A DNA stretch of 45,624 nucleotides from an uncultured Arsenicibacter sp. (GTDB lineage Bacteria; Bacteroidota; Bacteroidia; Cytophagales; Spirosomataceae), in NCBI RefSeq assembly GCF_945952095.1, contig NZ_CAMFHL010000030.1:1-45624 (forward strand). The letters run 5' to 3'. Each line of letters opens with the position of its first letter. The first letter of the stretch is position 1. The translations under genes were made by a program, and so were the position numbers. The notes beneath the pieces were generated by a model. The model saw nothing but the letters and a program-made list of their open reading frames with translations. It did no database searches and was not told where the DNA came from. Below, piece after piece: positions 1-8,540 of the stretch.

Positions 1-422
1 ATATAATTCAGTTCGTAAATATTATCGGCGTTCAGTTTCAGCGTACCGCGGAACGTACGACGCTCATCGGTTTTAAACTTACGGCCCGATTTCTTAAACT
101 TCAGGGCCACGACTGACTCCGGTCCGGCGCCACCGCAGAAGAAACAGGCACTGTACGGGAATGCCGACAATACATATAAATTCGCTTCCAGGTCAACCGG
201 CAGTACGTATCCTGTCAACTCTACAGGCTTTCCGTTCAGCTTCTGCACACTCGGCCCGAACGTTGGATACAACATATAGACTGACTCTTCGGGATACCAT
301 TTCTTTTTGAAAGTCACATCACGCAGAGTTTCCCAGGTCAGCTTAACCGGCTCGAACGTTGCCGGACGGAAACCAGTCAGAAAAATTCCCAGAAGGGTTG
401 TTAAAAGCACTAAACGCTTCAT
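1..422 (-). CDS. Secreted conserved hypothetical protein, N-terminal part (DUF3299-like)
   Basis: The frame is open from an ATG at 422 down to the window edge, giving 140 residues; the C-terminus lies outside. It starts MKRLVLLTTLLGIFLTGF, a typical signal peptide, so the protein is probably exported. The mature part has a pattern of the kind seen in DUF3299 proteins: a segment LTGYVLPVD near residue 70, then a short CFFCGGAGPES motif that could bind metal or form a disulfide. I recognise it as a protein common in Cytophagales but know no function. A minus-strand box resembling TAnnTTTG (CAAAGCTT on the plus strand, 467-474) lies about 45 bases upstream of the start. The family assignment is weak; that this is a real gene is well supported. 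Confidence 0.75.
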   Translation of the reverse strand, partial: MKRLVLLTTLLGIFLTGFRPATFEPVKLTWETLRDVTFKKKWYPEESVYMLYPTFGPSVQKLNGKPVELTGYVLPVDLEANLYVLSAFPYSACFFCGGAGPESVVALKFKKSGRKFKTDERRTFRGTLKLNADNIYELNY

Positions 423-552
423 AGAGTTATCAAGGTCAGCTTGTTCAATGAGTACGTAAAAATACAAAGCTTGGTTCCAAAGCGAAAACTTTCGCCGCCG
501 CTATGCCGAAAAATTAAGAACTATTTTCAAATTGCTGTAGTTTTATGGGCAT

Positions 553-577
553 AACCGGCCCGAAAGCCGGTTTTTCA
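553..577 (+). terminator. Hairpin plus T-run with no plus-strand gene before it
   Basis: AACCGGC and GCCGGTT form a perfect 7-bp stem around a 6-base loop, followed by three further Ts. It resembles an intrinsic terminator read on the plus strand, but the gene on its left is on the minus strand. It may end a short transcript or act in the leader region of the peroxiredoxin gene. The rest of 423-633 shows nothing else clear. Confidence 0.4.
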
Positions 578-633
578 GCTTACCAATTAATAGATAAAGT
601 TGATAGATTTTATAAACTAAACCACAGTTCATT

Positions 634-1269
634 ATGTCACTCCGCTTAGGCGATATCGCTCCTGATTTCAGCGCCGATACAACACAAGGCCCTATCAATT
701 TTCACGAATGGCTCGGTAACTCATGGGGTCTTCTTTTTTCACACCCGGCCGACTTTACGCCGGTGTGTACGACCGAACTAGGCAGAACTGCACTTTTGAG
801 AGGCGAATTCGAAAAACGTAATGTTAAGGTAATCGCCGTTTCTGTTGATGATCTTGAATCGCACAACCGCTGGGTACCGGATATCAATGAAGTCAATAAC
901 ACTGAAGTTAACTTCCCGATCATTGCCGACGAAAACCGGCATGTGGCCACGTTATACGACATGATTCACCCGAACGCCAGCGAAAAGGCAACGGTACGTT
1001 CGGTGTTTATCATTGGTCCGGACAAAAAAATCAAGCTGACACTAACGTATCCTGCCTCTACAGGCCGGAATTTCAACGAGATCCTGCGCGTCATCGACTC
1101 GCTTCAGCTGACTGCCGACTACCAGGTAGCGACACCGGCCGACTGGAACGAAGGGGAAGACGTGATTGTGACGCCGGCCGTGTCAAACGATCAGCTGGAA
1201 GGTAAATTCCCGAAAGGCGTTACGTTTGTGAAGCCCTATCTGCGGGTTACCCCTCAGCCCAATAAATAA
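634..1269 (+). CDS. Peroxiredoxin, 1-Cys (Prx6) type
   Basis: This 211-residue protein should reduce hydrogen peroxide and organic hydroperoxides in the cytoplasm. The catalytic motif HPADFTPVCTTE is present, with the peroxidatic cysteine at C45, the conserved threonine at T42 and the arginine at R122 (TVRSVF). C45 is the only cysteine in the whole protein, so no resolving cysteine exists and it must be a 1-Cys enzyme recycled by an outside reductant. Length and the C-terminal extension with YPASTGRNF fit the Prx6 group rather than AhpC. It stands alone and is closed by a strong terminator at 1294-1319. Confidence 0.93.
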   Translation: MSLRLGDIAPDFSADTTQGPINFHEWLGNSWGLLFSHPADFTPVCTTELGRTALLRGEFEKRNVKVIAVSVDDLESHNRWVPDINEVNNTEVNFPIIADENRHVATLYDMIHPNASEKATVRSVFIIGPDKKIKLTLTYPASTGRNFNEILRVIDSLQLTADYQVATPADWNEGEDVIVTPAVSNDQLEGKFPKGVTFVKPYLRVTPQPNK

Positions 1270-1293
1270 CCGGTTGTGTAATCCGGTTGTATG

Positions 1294-1319
1294 AAAGGTG
1301 AGCGAATGGCTCACCTTTT
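1294..1319 (+). terminator. Rho-independent terminator of the peroxiredoxin gene
   Basis: AAAGGTGAGC, a 5-base loop, then GCTCACCTTT gives a perfect 10-bp stem ending in TTTT, 25 bases after the peroxiredoxin stop. Its position also argues against the upstream GTG at 1298 as start of the following gene. Confidence 0.8.
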
Positions 1320-1348
1320 GTATTTTTAGGGCCCGAAATTGCTCATTC

Positions 1349-2125
1349 ATGAAAAGCCGCGTACTGACCCGCATTCTGGCCCGCCGGAATGCCTTCTGGA
1401 TTGCCATCTTCCTGCTGATTCTGTCGGCCTGGTGGCTACTGCGGTCATGCTTTGGCGAACCCAATAAAGACTGGCGTTTTGTTAAAGCCTTCGGTATTAA
1501 GATGCCGATGCACTTTGCGCTGCATGGTATTGATGTCTCTAAACACAACCGCCGGATCAACTGGACCAAAGTGAAGAACATGGAGGCCGGTGGCGTAAAG
1601 ATTCATTTTGTTTTCATCAAAGCCACAGAAGGTGCCACGCTGAGTGATAAACAGTTCAAGACCAACTGGAAAGAAGCTAAAAACGCTAATATTTTACGGG
1701 GGGCCTACCACTTCTACCACCCGACCCGCGACCCGATTAAACAGGCTAACAATTTTATCAAACTCGTTTCCTTGTCGAAAGGCGACTTTGCGCCCGTGCT
1801 GGATTTTGAAGTGGTCAACGGCGTTCCCGACGACGAACTGGTTGACGGCCTGAAAACCTGGCTGGAGGCTATTGAGGAGCATTATGACATTAAGCCGATT
1901 ATTTACACCAACGCAACGTTGTATAAACGCTACATCAAAGGCAACTTTGATAAGTACCCACTCTGGATTGCCGATTATTCAAATACCCACCTTAACAAAT
2001 ACGACGAAGACCAGCTCTACATCTGGCAGCATAACCAAAGCGGCTGGGTTGACGGAATTCGCGGGAAAGTTGATTTTAATGCATTTGTCGCTGAACCCGA
2101 CCGGATTACGGAGATCTGTCTTTAA
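1349..2125 (+). CDS. Membrane-anchored glycoside hydrolase family 25 (lysozyme-like muramidase)
   Basis: The 258-residue product has an N-terminal membrane segment (about residues 15-33, WIAIFLLILSAWWLL) and then a GH25 domain, so it probably works in the periplasm on peptidoglycan. GH25 hallmarks are visible: HGIDVSKHN with D62, the central DxE pair D152 and E154 in PVLDFEV, and WIADYS and WQHNQSG toward the end. GH25 enzymes cleave the bond between N-acetylmuramic acid and N-acetylglucosamine. I chose the ATG at 1349 because the longer GTG frame from 1298 would begin inside the preceding terminator. A TATTTTTA element, a likely weak -7 box, lies about 20 bases before the start. Confidence 0.9.
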   Translation: MKSRVLTRILARRNAFWIAIFLLILSAWWLLRSCFGEPNKDWRFVKAFGIKMPMHFALHGIDVSKHNRRINWTKVKNMEAGGVKIHFVFIKATEGATLSDKQFKTNWKEAKNANILRGAYHFYHPTRDPIKQANNFIKLVSLSKGDFAPVLDFEVVNGVPDDELVDGLKTWLEAIEEHYDIKPIIYTNATLYKRYIKGNFDKYPLWIADYSNTHLNKYDEDQLYIWQHNQSGWVDGIRGKVDFNAFVAEPDRITEICL

Positions 2126-2165
2126 CCACAGAGGACACAAAGCACTGGCACGGAGTTACACAGAG
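2124..2165. repeat. Dispersed CACAGAG/ACACAAAG-type repeat in a 394-bp gap
   Basis: The gap 2126-2519 begins with a stretch rich in ACACAAAG, ACACAGAG and related words. It resembles the repeat at 11555-11629 and a class of short dispersed repeats common in bacterial genomes. The middle of the gap is pyrimidine-rich (repeated TTCACTCTT, near 2237-2265). I see no gene in the gap. Confidence 0.45.
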
Positions 2166-2465
2166 AATCTTTTACCTTTCCTGATGTCCTGATTGTCCTT
2201 ACCGTTTTCTCATGGCACAGATGCCGGTCCCCATTTCACTCTTTCACTCTTTATCTCTTTCGTTCTTTAAAAAACGCCGAAAGCGTCCTGCGAAAAACAG
2301 GGCGCTTCAGGGTGGTGTAGAGTAATCGGAGCGTGGATAAGCCGGCTATTGATGCCTGCCTTGCCGATTCATTTTGGGGTGTGGATTTTAAAGAATCAGC
2401 AAAACTTGCTAAAGTTGCATTGTGCTTTAAACTTGTTACAAATTTACATCGGTGCGTATTAACCA

Positions 2466-2487
2466 ATATCCCCTACCCTGGGGGTAT
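2466..2487 (+). promoter_or_regulatory. Inverted repeat in the leader of the LuxR-type gene
   Basis: Eight base pairs (one G-T) flank a 6-base loop, with CCCC facing GGGG, 33 bases before the ATG at 2520. It could be an operator or an mRNA hairpin controlling the regulator gene. No direct proof of either. Confidence 0.35.
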
Positions 2488-2519
2488 TTAGCCTTATACG
2501 TAACCGTGCTTACTATTTT

Positions 2520-3347
2520 ATGCAGCTTTTTACCGTTGATGAGGAATACAAGCGTATCCAGACATTTGTAAATACCCTTTACCCAAATCCCGATTCGTTT
2601 CAAAAAGTTATTTCGCCCGAGCAACAGGCCGAGGAACTTACCAAACTAAAACAAGGCCTGCGCACAGAGCAATTCTTTTTCGTCGTTGACTTTGTTACCC
2701 TGACGCTATCACATGCTACCGGCCTCGGTGCTCTTGGCTACAGTGATGACAGCTTTACTTTCCGGAAATACCTTAGTATGATCCCCAATGGCGGTATGTT
2801 GCAGCTGATTACGTTACTGGGCAAGCAGACATTCCGTATGGCCGATAATACCTCAACGTCTTTCCTGAGCCCGAAACTCGTTTCCAACATTCCGCTGCAA
2901 CATGCCCGCGGCCGAACGCTGTTGCTGAAACGAACCATTTCGCCCTGGCAACTGAATCAGGACGGTAAGATTACGGCTTACCTCTCTGAATTTGTTATTC
3001 TTAAGGATTACGAGGGTGAACCACTGAATCCGCGGTTCCTCGACGTTGATCCCGTCAAAGAGGAAGCCTATAATCAGATTATCCGGCAGTTGTTTGCAAA
3101 CCTGCCCGCTAAACAGAACCTGTTTTCTCCGAAGGAAATGGAGATTCTCCGGCTCTATGCCGCTGACCAGCAAGGTGCACTTACGGCAAAAGAAATCGCA
3201 CAGGCGACGCAGACACAACCCATGACGATTCAGGGGTATCACAAAACCATTCTGACCAAAGCCAAGCAAATGTTCGGGGAAGACCTGCCGGTTAAAACCG
3301 CCCGCGATGTCAGTACATTTCTGCAGAAAAACCGGCTGTTATCCTAA
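2520..3347 (+). CDS. Transcriptional regulator with LuxR-type C-terminal helix-turn-helix
   Basis: The product has 275 residues. The last 70 (from FSPKEMEILRLYAADQQG, about residue 207) read as a GerE/LuxR DNA-binding domain: TAKEIAQATQ is the first helix pair and MTIQGYHKTILTKAKQMFG fits the recognition helix. The first 190 residues look like the PAS-like sensor found in many Bacteroidota LuxR proteins (GALGYSDDSFTFRKYLSMI is reminiscent of a PAS start), but I cannot name the ligand. No receiver domain or conserved phospho-acceptor is visible, so it is not a classic response regulator. Its 3' end overlaps the converging gene by 9 bp. Targets are unknown. Confidence 0.75.
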   Translation: MQLFTVDEEYKRIQTFVNTLYPNPDSFQKVISPEQQAEELTKLKQGLRTEQFFFVVDFVTLTLSHATGLGALGYSDDSFTFRKYLSMIPNGGMLQLITLLGKQTFRMADNTSTSFLSPKLVSNIPLQHARGRTLLLKRTISPWQLNQDGKITAYLSEFVILKDYEGEPLNPRFLDVDPVKEEAYNQIIRQLFANLPAKQNLFSPKEMEILRLYAADQQGALTAKEIAQATQTQPMTIQGYHKTILTKAKQMFGEDLPVKTARDVSTFLQKNRLLS

Positions 3348-4073
3348 AAACCGGGTATGGGCCAGCGGTTCGAGAATAAATTTCCGGACCATGGCCCGTA
3401 CCAGCCGCGTACGCATCCGCCGGATGGGGGTAGTATAAATTTCAAGGAGCTTTCCGTTGTCATTCGTCAGGCCACTACCAGTAAACACCTCTCCATGATA
3501 GAATGAATTTGACATAACCATTTTCTGGAGCCTCTTGACTTTTTTCTCAATACTCCCGCCCATTAGAACCGTTTTGCCGGTTCCGATAGCCAGTTGTCTG
3601 GCCTGATTCAACATCACAAGGTAGAATTGTAACTTCCGGCGGAGCGGCAACCCCGGCTTCAGCCAGTTGCAACACGACTCAACAATGTCGGCGGCATGCA
3701 GATCACCGGCATCCAGCAGCTTTTCGGCCAGACCCGGTTTGAGGTAGGAAAAGTAACGGAGCGGCTGCCGGTCGGCGGTATTCAGCACAAAGCCACCGAC
3801 GCATTCCCAGCCCCGGTAAAACTGGATGACATGCGCCGCCCGCAGATAACTCATCGGTACGTCATTACCCGACATGCGCAGGTAAGCGTCACGGAAGCGG
3901 ATCAATTCCGATTCGGTATCCACGACAGCAACGTAGAACGGAAGCGGCTGAGCCCGTTCAGCCGCATAATTGTCAACAAAAATTTCAGGAAGAACAGGTA
4001 GTGCGTAAGTGTTTTCCATAGGCAGCCAGTGCAGGCGTTCAATGTAGATTTGTGTGAGAAGGTGGGGTGACAT
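3339..4073 (-). CDS. Hypothetical protein, possibly N-acyltransferase fold
   Basis: I do not recognise this 244-residue protein. It is soluble, without signal peptide or membrane segment. The middle part (about residues 50-110: an acidic helix, then alternating strands ending HVIQFYRGWECVGGFVL) has the look of a GNAT-type acyltransferase, but no acetyl-CoA loop can be pointed to. The C-terminus is very basic (RRMRTRLVRAMVRKF), which may bind membrane or nucleic acid. A TATTTTAG box lies just upstream of the ATG at 4073 on the minus strand; a second ATG at 4019 is possible. It converges on and overlaps the LuxR-type gene by 9 bp. Confidence 0.65.
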   Translation of the reverse strand: MSPHLLTQIYIERLHWLPMENTYALPVLPEIFVDNYAAERAQPLPFYVAVVDTESELIRFRDAYLRMSGNDVPMSYLRAAHVIQFYRGWECVGGFVLNTADRQPLRYFSYLKPGLAEKLLDAGDLHAADIVESCCNWLKPGLPLRRKLQFYLVMLNQARQLAIGTGKTVLMGGSIEKKVKRLQKMVMSNSFYHGEVFTGSGLTNDNGKLLEIYTTPIRRMRTRLVRAMVRKFILEPLAHTRFLG

Positions 4074-4287
4074 GCCCCTCGTTTAGTACACTAAAATACG
4101 TATTTTTTAGCGTTAAAACAAGGTTCCGGGCTTCTCAGAACACTTTTCCCGACATTAAGCCCGTTCTTATCCGACACATTTTCCCGGCTTCAATGCCGTT
4201 ATTTCTACCGGTCTGAGCAGCAGTACGCTTCTCGTTACCGGCAAAATTCCGATATTCGCCCATCAAACAAACCACTGAATTTAGCCC

Positions 4288-5943
4288 ATGCTTACGAATC
4301 ATTCCTTTTTGAACCTGCCGGCCTATGCGCAGCTGAAAAGCCATTTTGCCGACATTGAGCCGCAACACCTGCGCGATCTGTTTGCCGGAAACCAGGAGCG
4401 CTTTGCACAGTTCTCACTGCGTTTCGAGGATATGCTGGTCGACTTTTCGAAAAACCGGATTACGGCCGAAACCCATACCCTGCTGGTTCAATTAGCTGAA
4501 CAGGCCGGGCTGAGCGAGGCAATCGGCAAAATGTTCGGCGGAGATGCCATCAACGCCACCGAAGGAAGGGCAGTTCTGCATGTGGCCCTGCGCAACCGGT
4601 CTGACCGGCCAATCCTGGTCGACGGCAAGGATGTAATGCCTGACGTAAATGCGGTGCTTGCCCAAATGAAGACCTTCACAGAACGCATTGCTTCCGGCGA
4701 CTGGAAAGGCTATACCGGCAAAGCCATTACCGATATCGTAAACATCGGAATCGGCGGATCGGATCTGGGCCCGGTCATGGTAACCGAAGCGCTCAAACCG
4801 TATGCTTTACCGAACCTGAACGTCCATTACGTATCCAACGTCGATGGCGTACATATTTACGAAACACTACAAACCGTTAATCCGGAGACGACGTTGTTCA
4901 TGATTGCGTCGAAAACCTTTACCACCCAGGAAACAATGGCCAACGCCCACTCGGCACGGAGCTGGTTCCTCGAAAAAGCCGGTGACGAATCGGCCGTGGC
5001 GAAGCACTTCGTAGCGATTTCGACCAATAAAAAGGAAGTGGAAAAATTCGGCATCGATCCGGAAAACATGTTTGGTTTCTGGGATTGGGTCGGCGGCCGC
5101 TACTCCCTGTGGTCAGCCATCGGGCTGTCGATTGCCTGCTACATTGGTTTTGATAACTTCATTGAGCTGCTGGATGGTGCCCATGCAATGGACGAACACT
5201 TCCGGACCGCCTCTTTTGAGCAGAATATTCCGGTAACACTCGCCTTGCTTGGCATCTGGTACAATAATTTCTTCGGTGCCCAGTCGCAGGCTATCTTACC
5301 GTACGATCAGTATATGCACCGTTTTGCGGCGTACTTCCAGCAAGGTGATATGGAAAGCAACGGCAAATCGGTCGACCGCGACGGCAATCCGGTCGATTAC
5401 CAGACCGGCCCGATTATCTGGGGCGAACCGGGCACCAACGGGCAGCATGCGTTTTATCAGCTGATCCATCAGGGCACAAAACTGATCCCGTGCGATTTCA
5501 TTGCACCGGCCGTCAGCCACCGCCCGATCGGCGAACACCACAAGCTGCTGCTGTCGAACTTTTTTGCACAAACCGAAGCGTTGATGAATGGCAAAACCGA
5601 AGAAGAGGCGGCTTACGAACTAAAAAAAGCCGGTAAATCACCGGACGAAATTGCGTTCCTGGCACCCTTCAAAGCCTTCTCCGGCAACCGCCCGACCAAC
5701 TCCATTCTGCTCAAAAAGATCACGCCGCGGTCCCTTGGCAGCCTGATTGCGATGTACGAACACAAAATTTTCACCCAGGGCGTAATCTGGAATATTTTTA
5801 GTTTTGACCAGTGGGGCGTTGAGCTTGGTAAGCAGCTGGCAAACCGTATTGTACCTGAGTTAGAGACAGATGAGACGATCAGCTCGCACGACAGCTCAAC
5901 CAACGGTTTGATTAATTTTTATAAGCAGATGAGAAATTTTTAA
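4288..5943 (+). CDS. pgi: Glucose-6-phosphate isomerase
   Basis: The enzyme interconverts glucose 6-phosphate and fructose 6-phosphate in glycolysis and gluconeogenesis. At 551 residues it is of the long, E. coli-like type. Visible signatures are the phosphate-binding IGIGGSDLGPVMV (about residue 152), the first family signature around GGRYSLWSAIGLS, the GTNGQHAFYQLIHQG segment with the catalytic histidine, and the second signature FSFDQWGVELGK near the C-terminus with the lysine. The gap 4074-4287 before it holds no recognised element. It ends in a strong terminator and stands as a single gene. Confidence 0.97.
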   Translation: MLTNHSFLNLPAYAQLKSHFADIEPQHLRDLFAGNQERFAQFSLRFEDMLVDFSKNRITAETHTLLVQLAEQAGLSEAIGKMFGGDAINATEGRAVLHVALRNRSDRPILVDGKDVMPDVNAVLAQMKTFTERIASGDWKGYTGKAITDIVNIGIGGSDLGPVMVTEALKPYALPNLNVHYVSNVDGVHIYETLQTVNPETTLFMIASKTFTTQETMANAHSARSWFLEKAGDESAVAKHFVAISTNKKEVEKFGIDPENMFGFWDWVGGRYSLWSAIGLSIACYIGFDNFIELLDGAHAMDEHFRTASFEQNIPVTLALLGIWYNNFFGAQSQAILPYDQYMHRFAAYFQQGDMESNGKSVDRDGNPVDYQTGPIIWGEPGTNGQHAFYQLIHQGTKLIPCDFIAPAVSHRPIGEHHKLLLSNFFAQTEALMNGKTEEEAAYELKKAGKSPDEIAFLAPFKAFSGNRPTNSILLKKITPRSLGSLIAMYEHKIFTQGVIWNIFSFDQWGVELGKQLANRIVPELETDETISSHDSSTNGLINFYKQMRNF

Positions 5944-5970
5944 AACATTGCAACTTACTGCTCTGTTAAT

Positions 5971-6003
5971 GGGGTGTGATCAGCTGATCGCATCCCTTTT
6001 TTT
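5971..6003 (+). terminator. Rho-independent terminator of pgi
   Basis: An 11-bp stem (two wobble pairs) with AGCT as loop, followed by seven Ts, starts 27 bases after the pgi stop. Confidence 0.85.
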
Positions 6004-6044
6004 CGGCTGATCCGCTTAGCTAACTTATCAACTCAACAAACGTT

Positions 6045-6905
6045 ATGAACGCTATGAAAAAGTCAGTATTTGCACTTTGCCTGTTGGGCGCCGGTGCCGT
6101 GTATGGTCAGACCATGAACTCTTCGTCGACAACAACAACAACGACGACAACCTATGATTCGACAAACCGTGCGAATAACGGGGCAACCATGAGTACGCCG
6201 ATGTACAACAACAACACATCGGCTACCGGAACGACTACATACGACAATGGCATGAACAACACAGGCTCGTCGAACATGAACTCGCGGAACAGCTACAACA
6301 GCACGACCACGACAACAACAACGACGTCAGATTACAACAGCGACTCAAAAGACCGGACAGGCACACGTGCTGACGGCAAGCAGGGACGTTTCGGTGTGTA
6401 TGCCGGTGTGAACCTGTCACGCTTCATCAATGAGCCGATTCCTGACAACGCTTACCGCGCAGGCTGGCAGGCAGGTATCTACGGTCGTTCGGGTGGTACA
6501 GTATTCGGCCAGATCGGTCTGGAATATCGTAACTCTACCTCGAACCTGGTTCGTACCGGAACGGGCACAACGCCAGGCTCGGTAGCGAACGAAGTACGTG
6601 GTAAAATCGATCAGCACTTCCTGGCCATTCCTGCCTATGTAGGTCTGCGTGTGGGTGGTGTAGCTGGTCTCCGTATTCAGGCAGGTGCCGAGCTGGCATC
6701 ACTGGTAGCGATTGGCAACAACAACTTCCAGCTGGGTAAAGACGATCTGAACCGTACGATCCTGAACGGTCTGGTAGGTGCCGGTGTAAACCTCGGCCCG
6801 CTGACACTGGATGCTGTGTATAACCACGGTTTTGCCAATGTATTCGACAATGGTGCAGATACAAAACGCCGCCTGTGGGCATTTAACTTAGGTTTCCGCT
6901 TTTAA
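6045..6905 (+). CDS. Outer-membrane beta-barrel protein with Thr/Ser/Asn-rich leader region
   Basis: The 286-residue product begins with a signal peptide (KKSVFALCLLGAGAVYGQ); a second ATG at 6054 may be the real start. Residues about 22-105 are low-complexity, with runs of threonine (two blocks of 7-8) and many Asn, Ser and Met. The C-terminal 170 residues (from GRFGVYAGVNLSRF) form a PorT-like outer-membrane barrel ending in an aromatic residue (NLGFRF), as such barrels do. The barrel clearly resembles that of the next gene (LNGLVGAGVNLGPLTLD against LSGLANIGFDAGPLFLD), so the two are paralogues. Function unknown. Confidence 0.82.
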   Translation: MNAMKKSVFALCLLGAGAVYGQTMNSSSTTTTTTTTYDSTNRANNGATMSTPMYNNNTSATGTTTYDNGMNNTGSSNMNSRNSYNSTTTTTTTTSDYNSDSKDRTGTRADGKQGRFGVYAGVNLSRFINEPIPDNAYRAGWQAGIYGRSGGTVFGQIGLEYRNSTSNLVRTGTGTTPGSVANEVRGKIDQHFLAIPAYVGLRVGGVAGLRIQAGAELASLVAIGNNNFQLGKDDLNRTILNGLVGAGVNLGPLTLDAVYNHGFANVFDNGADTKRRLWAFNLGFRF

Positions 6906-6933
6906 TAAGCGTGCCGGATTATACTTCATCGCT

Positions 6934-6961
6934 GGCTGCCCGCAACAGGGCAGCCTTTTTT
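6934..6961 (+). terminator. Rho-independent terminator
   Basis: GGCTGCCC and GGGCAGCC pair perfectly around a 6-base loop and are followed by six Ts, shortly after the barrel-protein stop. It separates the two paralogous genes into two transcripts. Confidence 0.88.
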
Positions 6962-7033
6962 ATTGCTTTTCGCTGGAACCAATAAACAATACAGGCATAT
7001 CCCTGTTAAATTGATAGATTAACTCAATACGTT

Positions 7034-7888
7034 ATGAACAACAAATGGACACTTTTACTGCTGGCAGCAACAACATTCGGTTTATCGAATGCTGCTTTCG
7101 GGCAGCGCTCGTATGACTCAAACCGCAACGGACGCGGCTATGAAAACGATTACCCGCGCCGGTATGACGACCGGTACGACCGCCGGAATGACAACTATCG
7201 CTCACAGCCGGACGGACGCGAATTACAGCGGGCTTACGATGAAGGCTATCAGGACGGCAAGCGCGACGCCAGAGAAATGCTGCGGTCAGACTACAACCGT
7301 GATCGGGAACGCGATCAGGCGAAAGAAAAGGACAACCGCAAGCCAGACTATAAAAACTTTACCTTCGGAATTTACACCGGCGCGAACTCTACCCGGTTTG
7401 AAGGCGAAGACGTAAACGGCGATGCCCTGCGGGGGCGTCTGGGCTGGCAGTTCGGGGCATTCGTACGCGGCGGCGGCCGGCTGTACGGGCAGCTGGGAGC
7501 CGAGTATCTGACGTCGAGTTCGGACTTCTATCAGGCCGGTGACGGCGCTTCGGTAGACGACATTACTTCCCGCATCGACCTGCGTTATGTACATCTACCG
7601 GCTTATATCGGCTTTAAACTGGCCGAATCAAAGCGGGGTGTTTCAGCCGTACGCCTCCAGCTGGGTGCCGAATTTGCGACGCCGGTCGGCAATAATAACA
7701 GCAAGGACTTTGGTTTCGAACGCAATGATTTTCAGAATGCAACGCTGAGCGGACTGGCCAATATCGGCTTTGATGCAGGTCCGCTCTTCCTTGATCTGGT
7801 ATATCACCACGGATTTGCCGATGTACTCAAAGAGCAAAGCAACTCAAAACGCCGGATTCTGGGCGTAAACGTCGGTCTGAAGTTTTAA
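7034..7888 (+). CDS. Outer-membrane beta-barrel protein with Arg/Asp/Tyr-rich leader region
   Basis: This 284-residue paralogue of the preceding gene has a signal peptide (TLLLLAATTFGLSNAAFGQ). Its middle part (about residues 26-105) is highly charged, rich in Arg, Asp, Tyr and Asn (DDRYDRRNDNYRSQ), replacing the Thr-rich stretch of the paralogue. The C-terminal barrel starts at FTFGIYTGANSTRF and ends GVNVGLKF with a terminal phenylalanine. The last bases of both leaders (CGTTATGAAC around the start) are identical, which supports duplication. The barrel is conserved while the spacer changed completely; the spacer may sit in the periplasm or at the surface. Function unknown. Confidence 0.82.
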   Translation: MNNKWTLLLLAATTFGLSNAAFGQRSYDSNRNGRGYENDYPRRYDDRYDRRNDNYRSQPDGRELQRAYDEGYQDGKRDAREMLRSDYNRDRERDQAKEKDNRKPDYKNFTFGIYTGANSTRFEGEDVNGDALRGRLGWQFGAFVRGGGRLYGQLGAEYLTSSSDFYQAGDGASVDDITSRIDLRYVHLPAYIGFKLAESKRGVSAVRLQLGAEFATPVGNNNSKDFGFERNDFQNATLSGLANIGFDAGPLFLDLVYHHGFADVLKEQSNSKRRILGVNVGLKF

Positions 7889-7914
7889 CCAACACATCCC
7901 GGATAAGACAACTG

Positions 7915-7960
7915 GTCGGTTTATGGCTAAGGTAGTTTATCTTCCTAGCCGTAAACCGAC
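7915..7960 (+). terminator. Long hairpin between barrel gene and siroheme gene
   Basis: GTCGGTTTATGGCTA on the left pairs with TAGCCGTAAACCGAC on the right, a long stem with one G-T pair near its middle. No T-run follows; instead the -7 box of the next gene begins at once. It may end the upstream transcript, regulate the downstream promoter, or both. Confidence 0.5.
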
Positions 7961-7968
7961 TATCTTTG
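7961..7968 (+). promoter_or_regulatory. TAnnTTTG promoter box, leaderless arrangement
   Basis: TATCTTTG is an exact match to the Bacteroidota -7 consensus and ends only 4 bases before the ATG at 7973. Transcription would start at or next to the first codon. Confidence 0.65.
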
Positions 7969-7972
7969 TTTT

Positions 7973-8539
7973 ATGAATACCTTATTTCCCATCTTTGTCA
8001 AGGCTGAACAGCTCCGGATGCTTATTGTCGGGGGCGGGTATGTTGGTCTGGAAAAAGTAACGGCTGTTTTGTCTAATGCACCGGCCGCACCGGTAACGCT
8101 GGTTGCCCCCGAAATCCGGGACGAAATCCGCGAGCTCGCCAGCCAGTATCCGAACCTTGAGCTGGTTACCGACCTGTATAACAAAAACTATCTTGCGGGA
8201 AAGGATCTTGTTATTGTCGGCACCAACGATAAGGCCGTTAATCAGCAGGTTCAGCAGGATTGTAAGGCGCAGAAGATTCTGGTAAATGTTGCCGATACCC
8301 CTGCCCTATGCGACTTTTACCTCAGCTCGGTGGTCAAAAAGGGAGATCTGAAAATTGCCATATCAACCAACGGAAAGTCGCCTACCTTTGCCAAGCGCTT
8401 CCGCGAAGTGCTGGAAGAAATTTTACCCGACAGTCTGCAGGAAACGCTGGACAATCTGACGCAGATCCGCAATAAGCTAAAGGGTGATTTTCAGGAAAAG
8501 CTGGAGCGGCTCAACGAGATTACCCGCGTCATGAAATAA
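7973..8539 (+). CDS. Precorrin-2 dehydrogenase / sirohydrochlorin ferrochelatase (siroheme synthase N-terminal type)
   Basis: The 188-residue protein matches the N-terminal half of CysG and yeast Met8p. It should oxidise precorrin-2 to sirohydrochlorin with NAD, and perhaps insert iron, for the siroheme of sulfite and nitrite reductases. The Rossmann motif LIVGGGYVGLEK is at residues 16-27, VIVGTNDKAVN follows, and LVNVADTPALCDFYLSSVVKKGDLKIAISTNGKSP is the typical core containing the conserved aspartate. The C-terminal methyltransferase half of CysG is absent, as in two-gene systems; no uroporphyrinogen methyltransferase is nearby. Confidence 0.88.
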   Translation: MNTLFPIFVKAEQLRMLIVGGGYVGLEKVTAVLSNAPAAPVTLVAPEIRDEIRELASQYPNLELVTDLYNKNYLAGKDLVIVGTNDKAVNQQVQQDCKAQKILVNVADTPALCDFYLSSVVKKGDLKIAISTNGKSPTFAKRFREVLEEILPDSLQETLDNLTQIRNKLKGDFQEKLERLNEITRVMK

Positions 8540-8540
8540 G

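Noticed and set aside
1298..1348. N-terminal extension of the GH25 gene from a GTG
   Set aside because: It would begin inside the perfect terminator of the preceding gene; the ATG at 1349 gives a normal membrane anchor.
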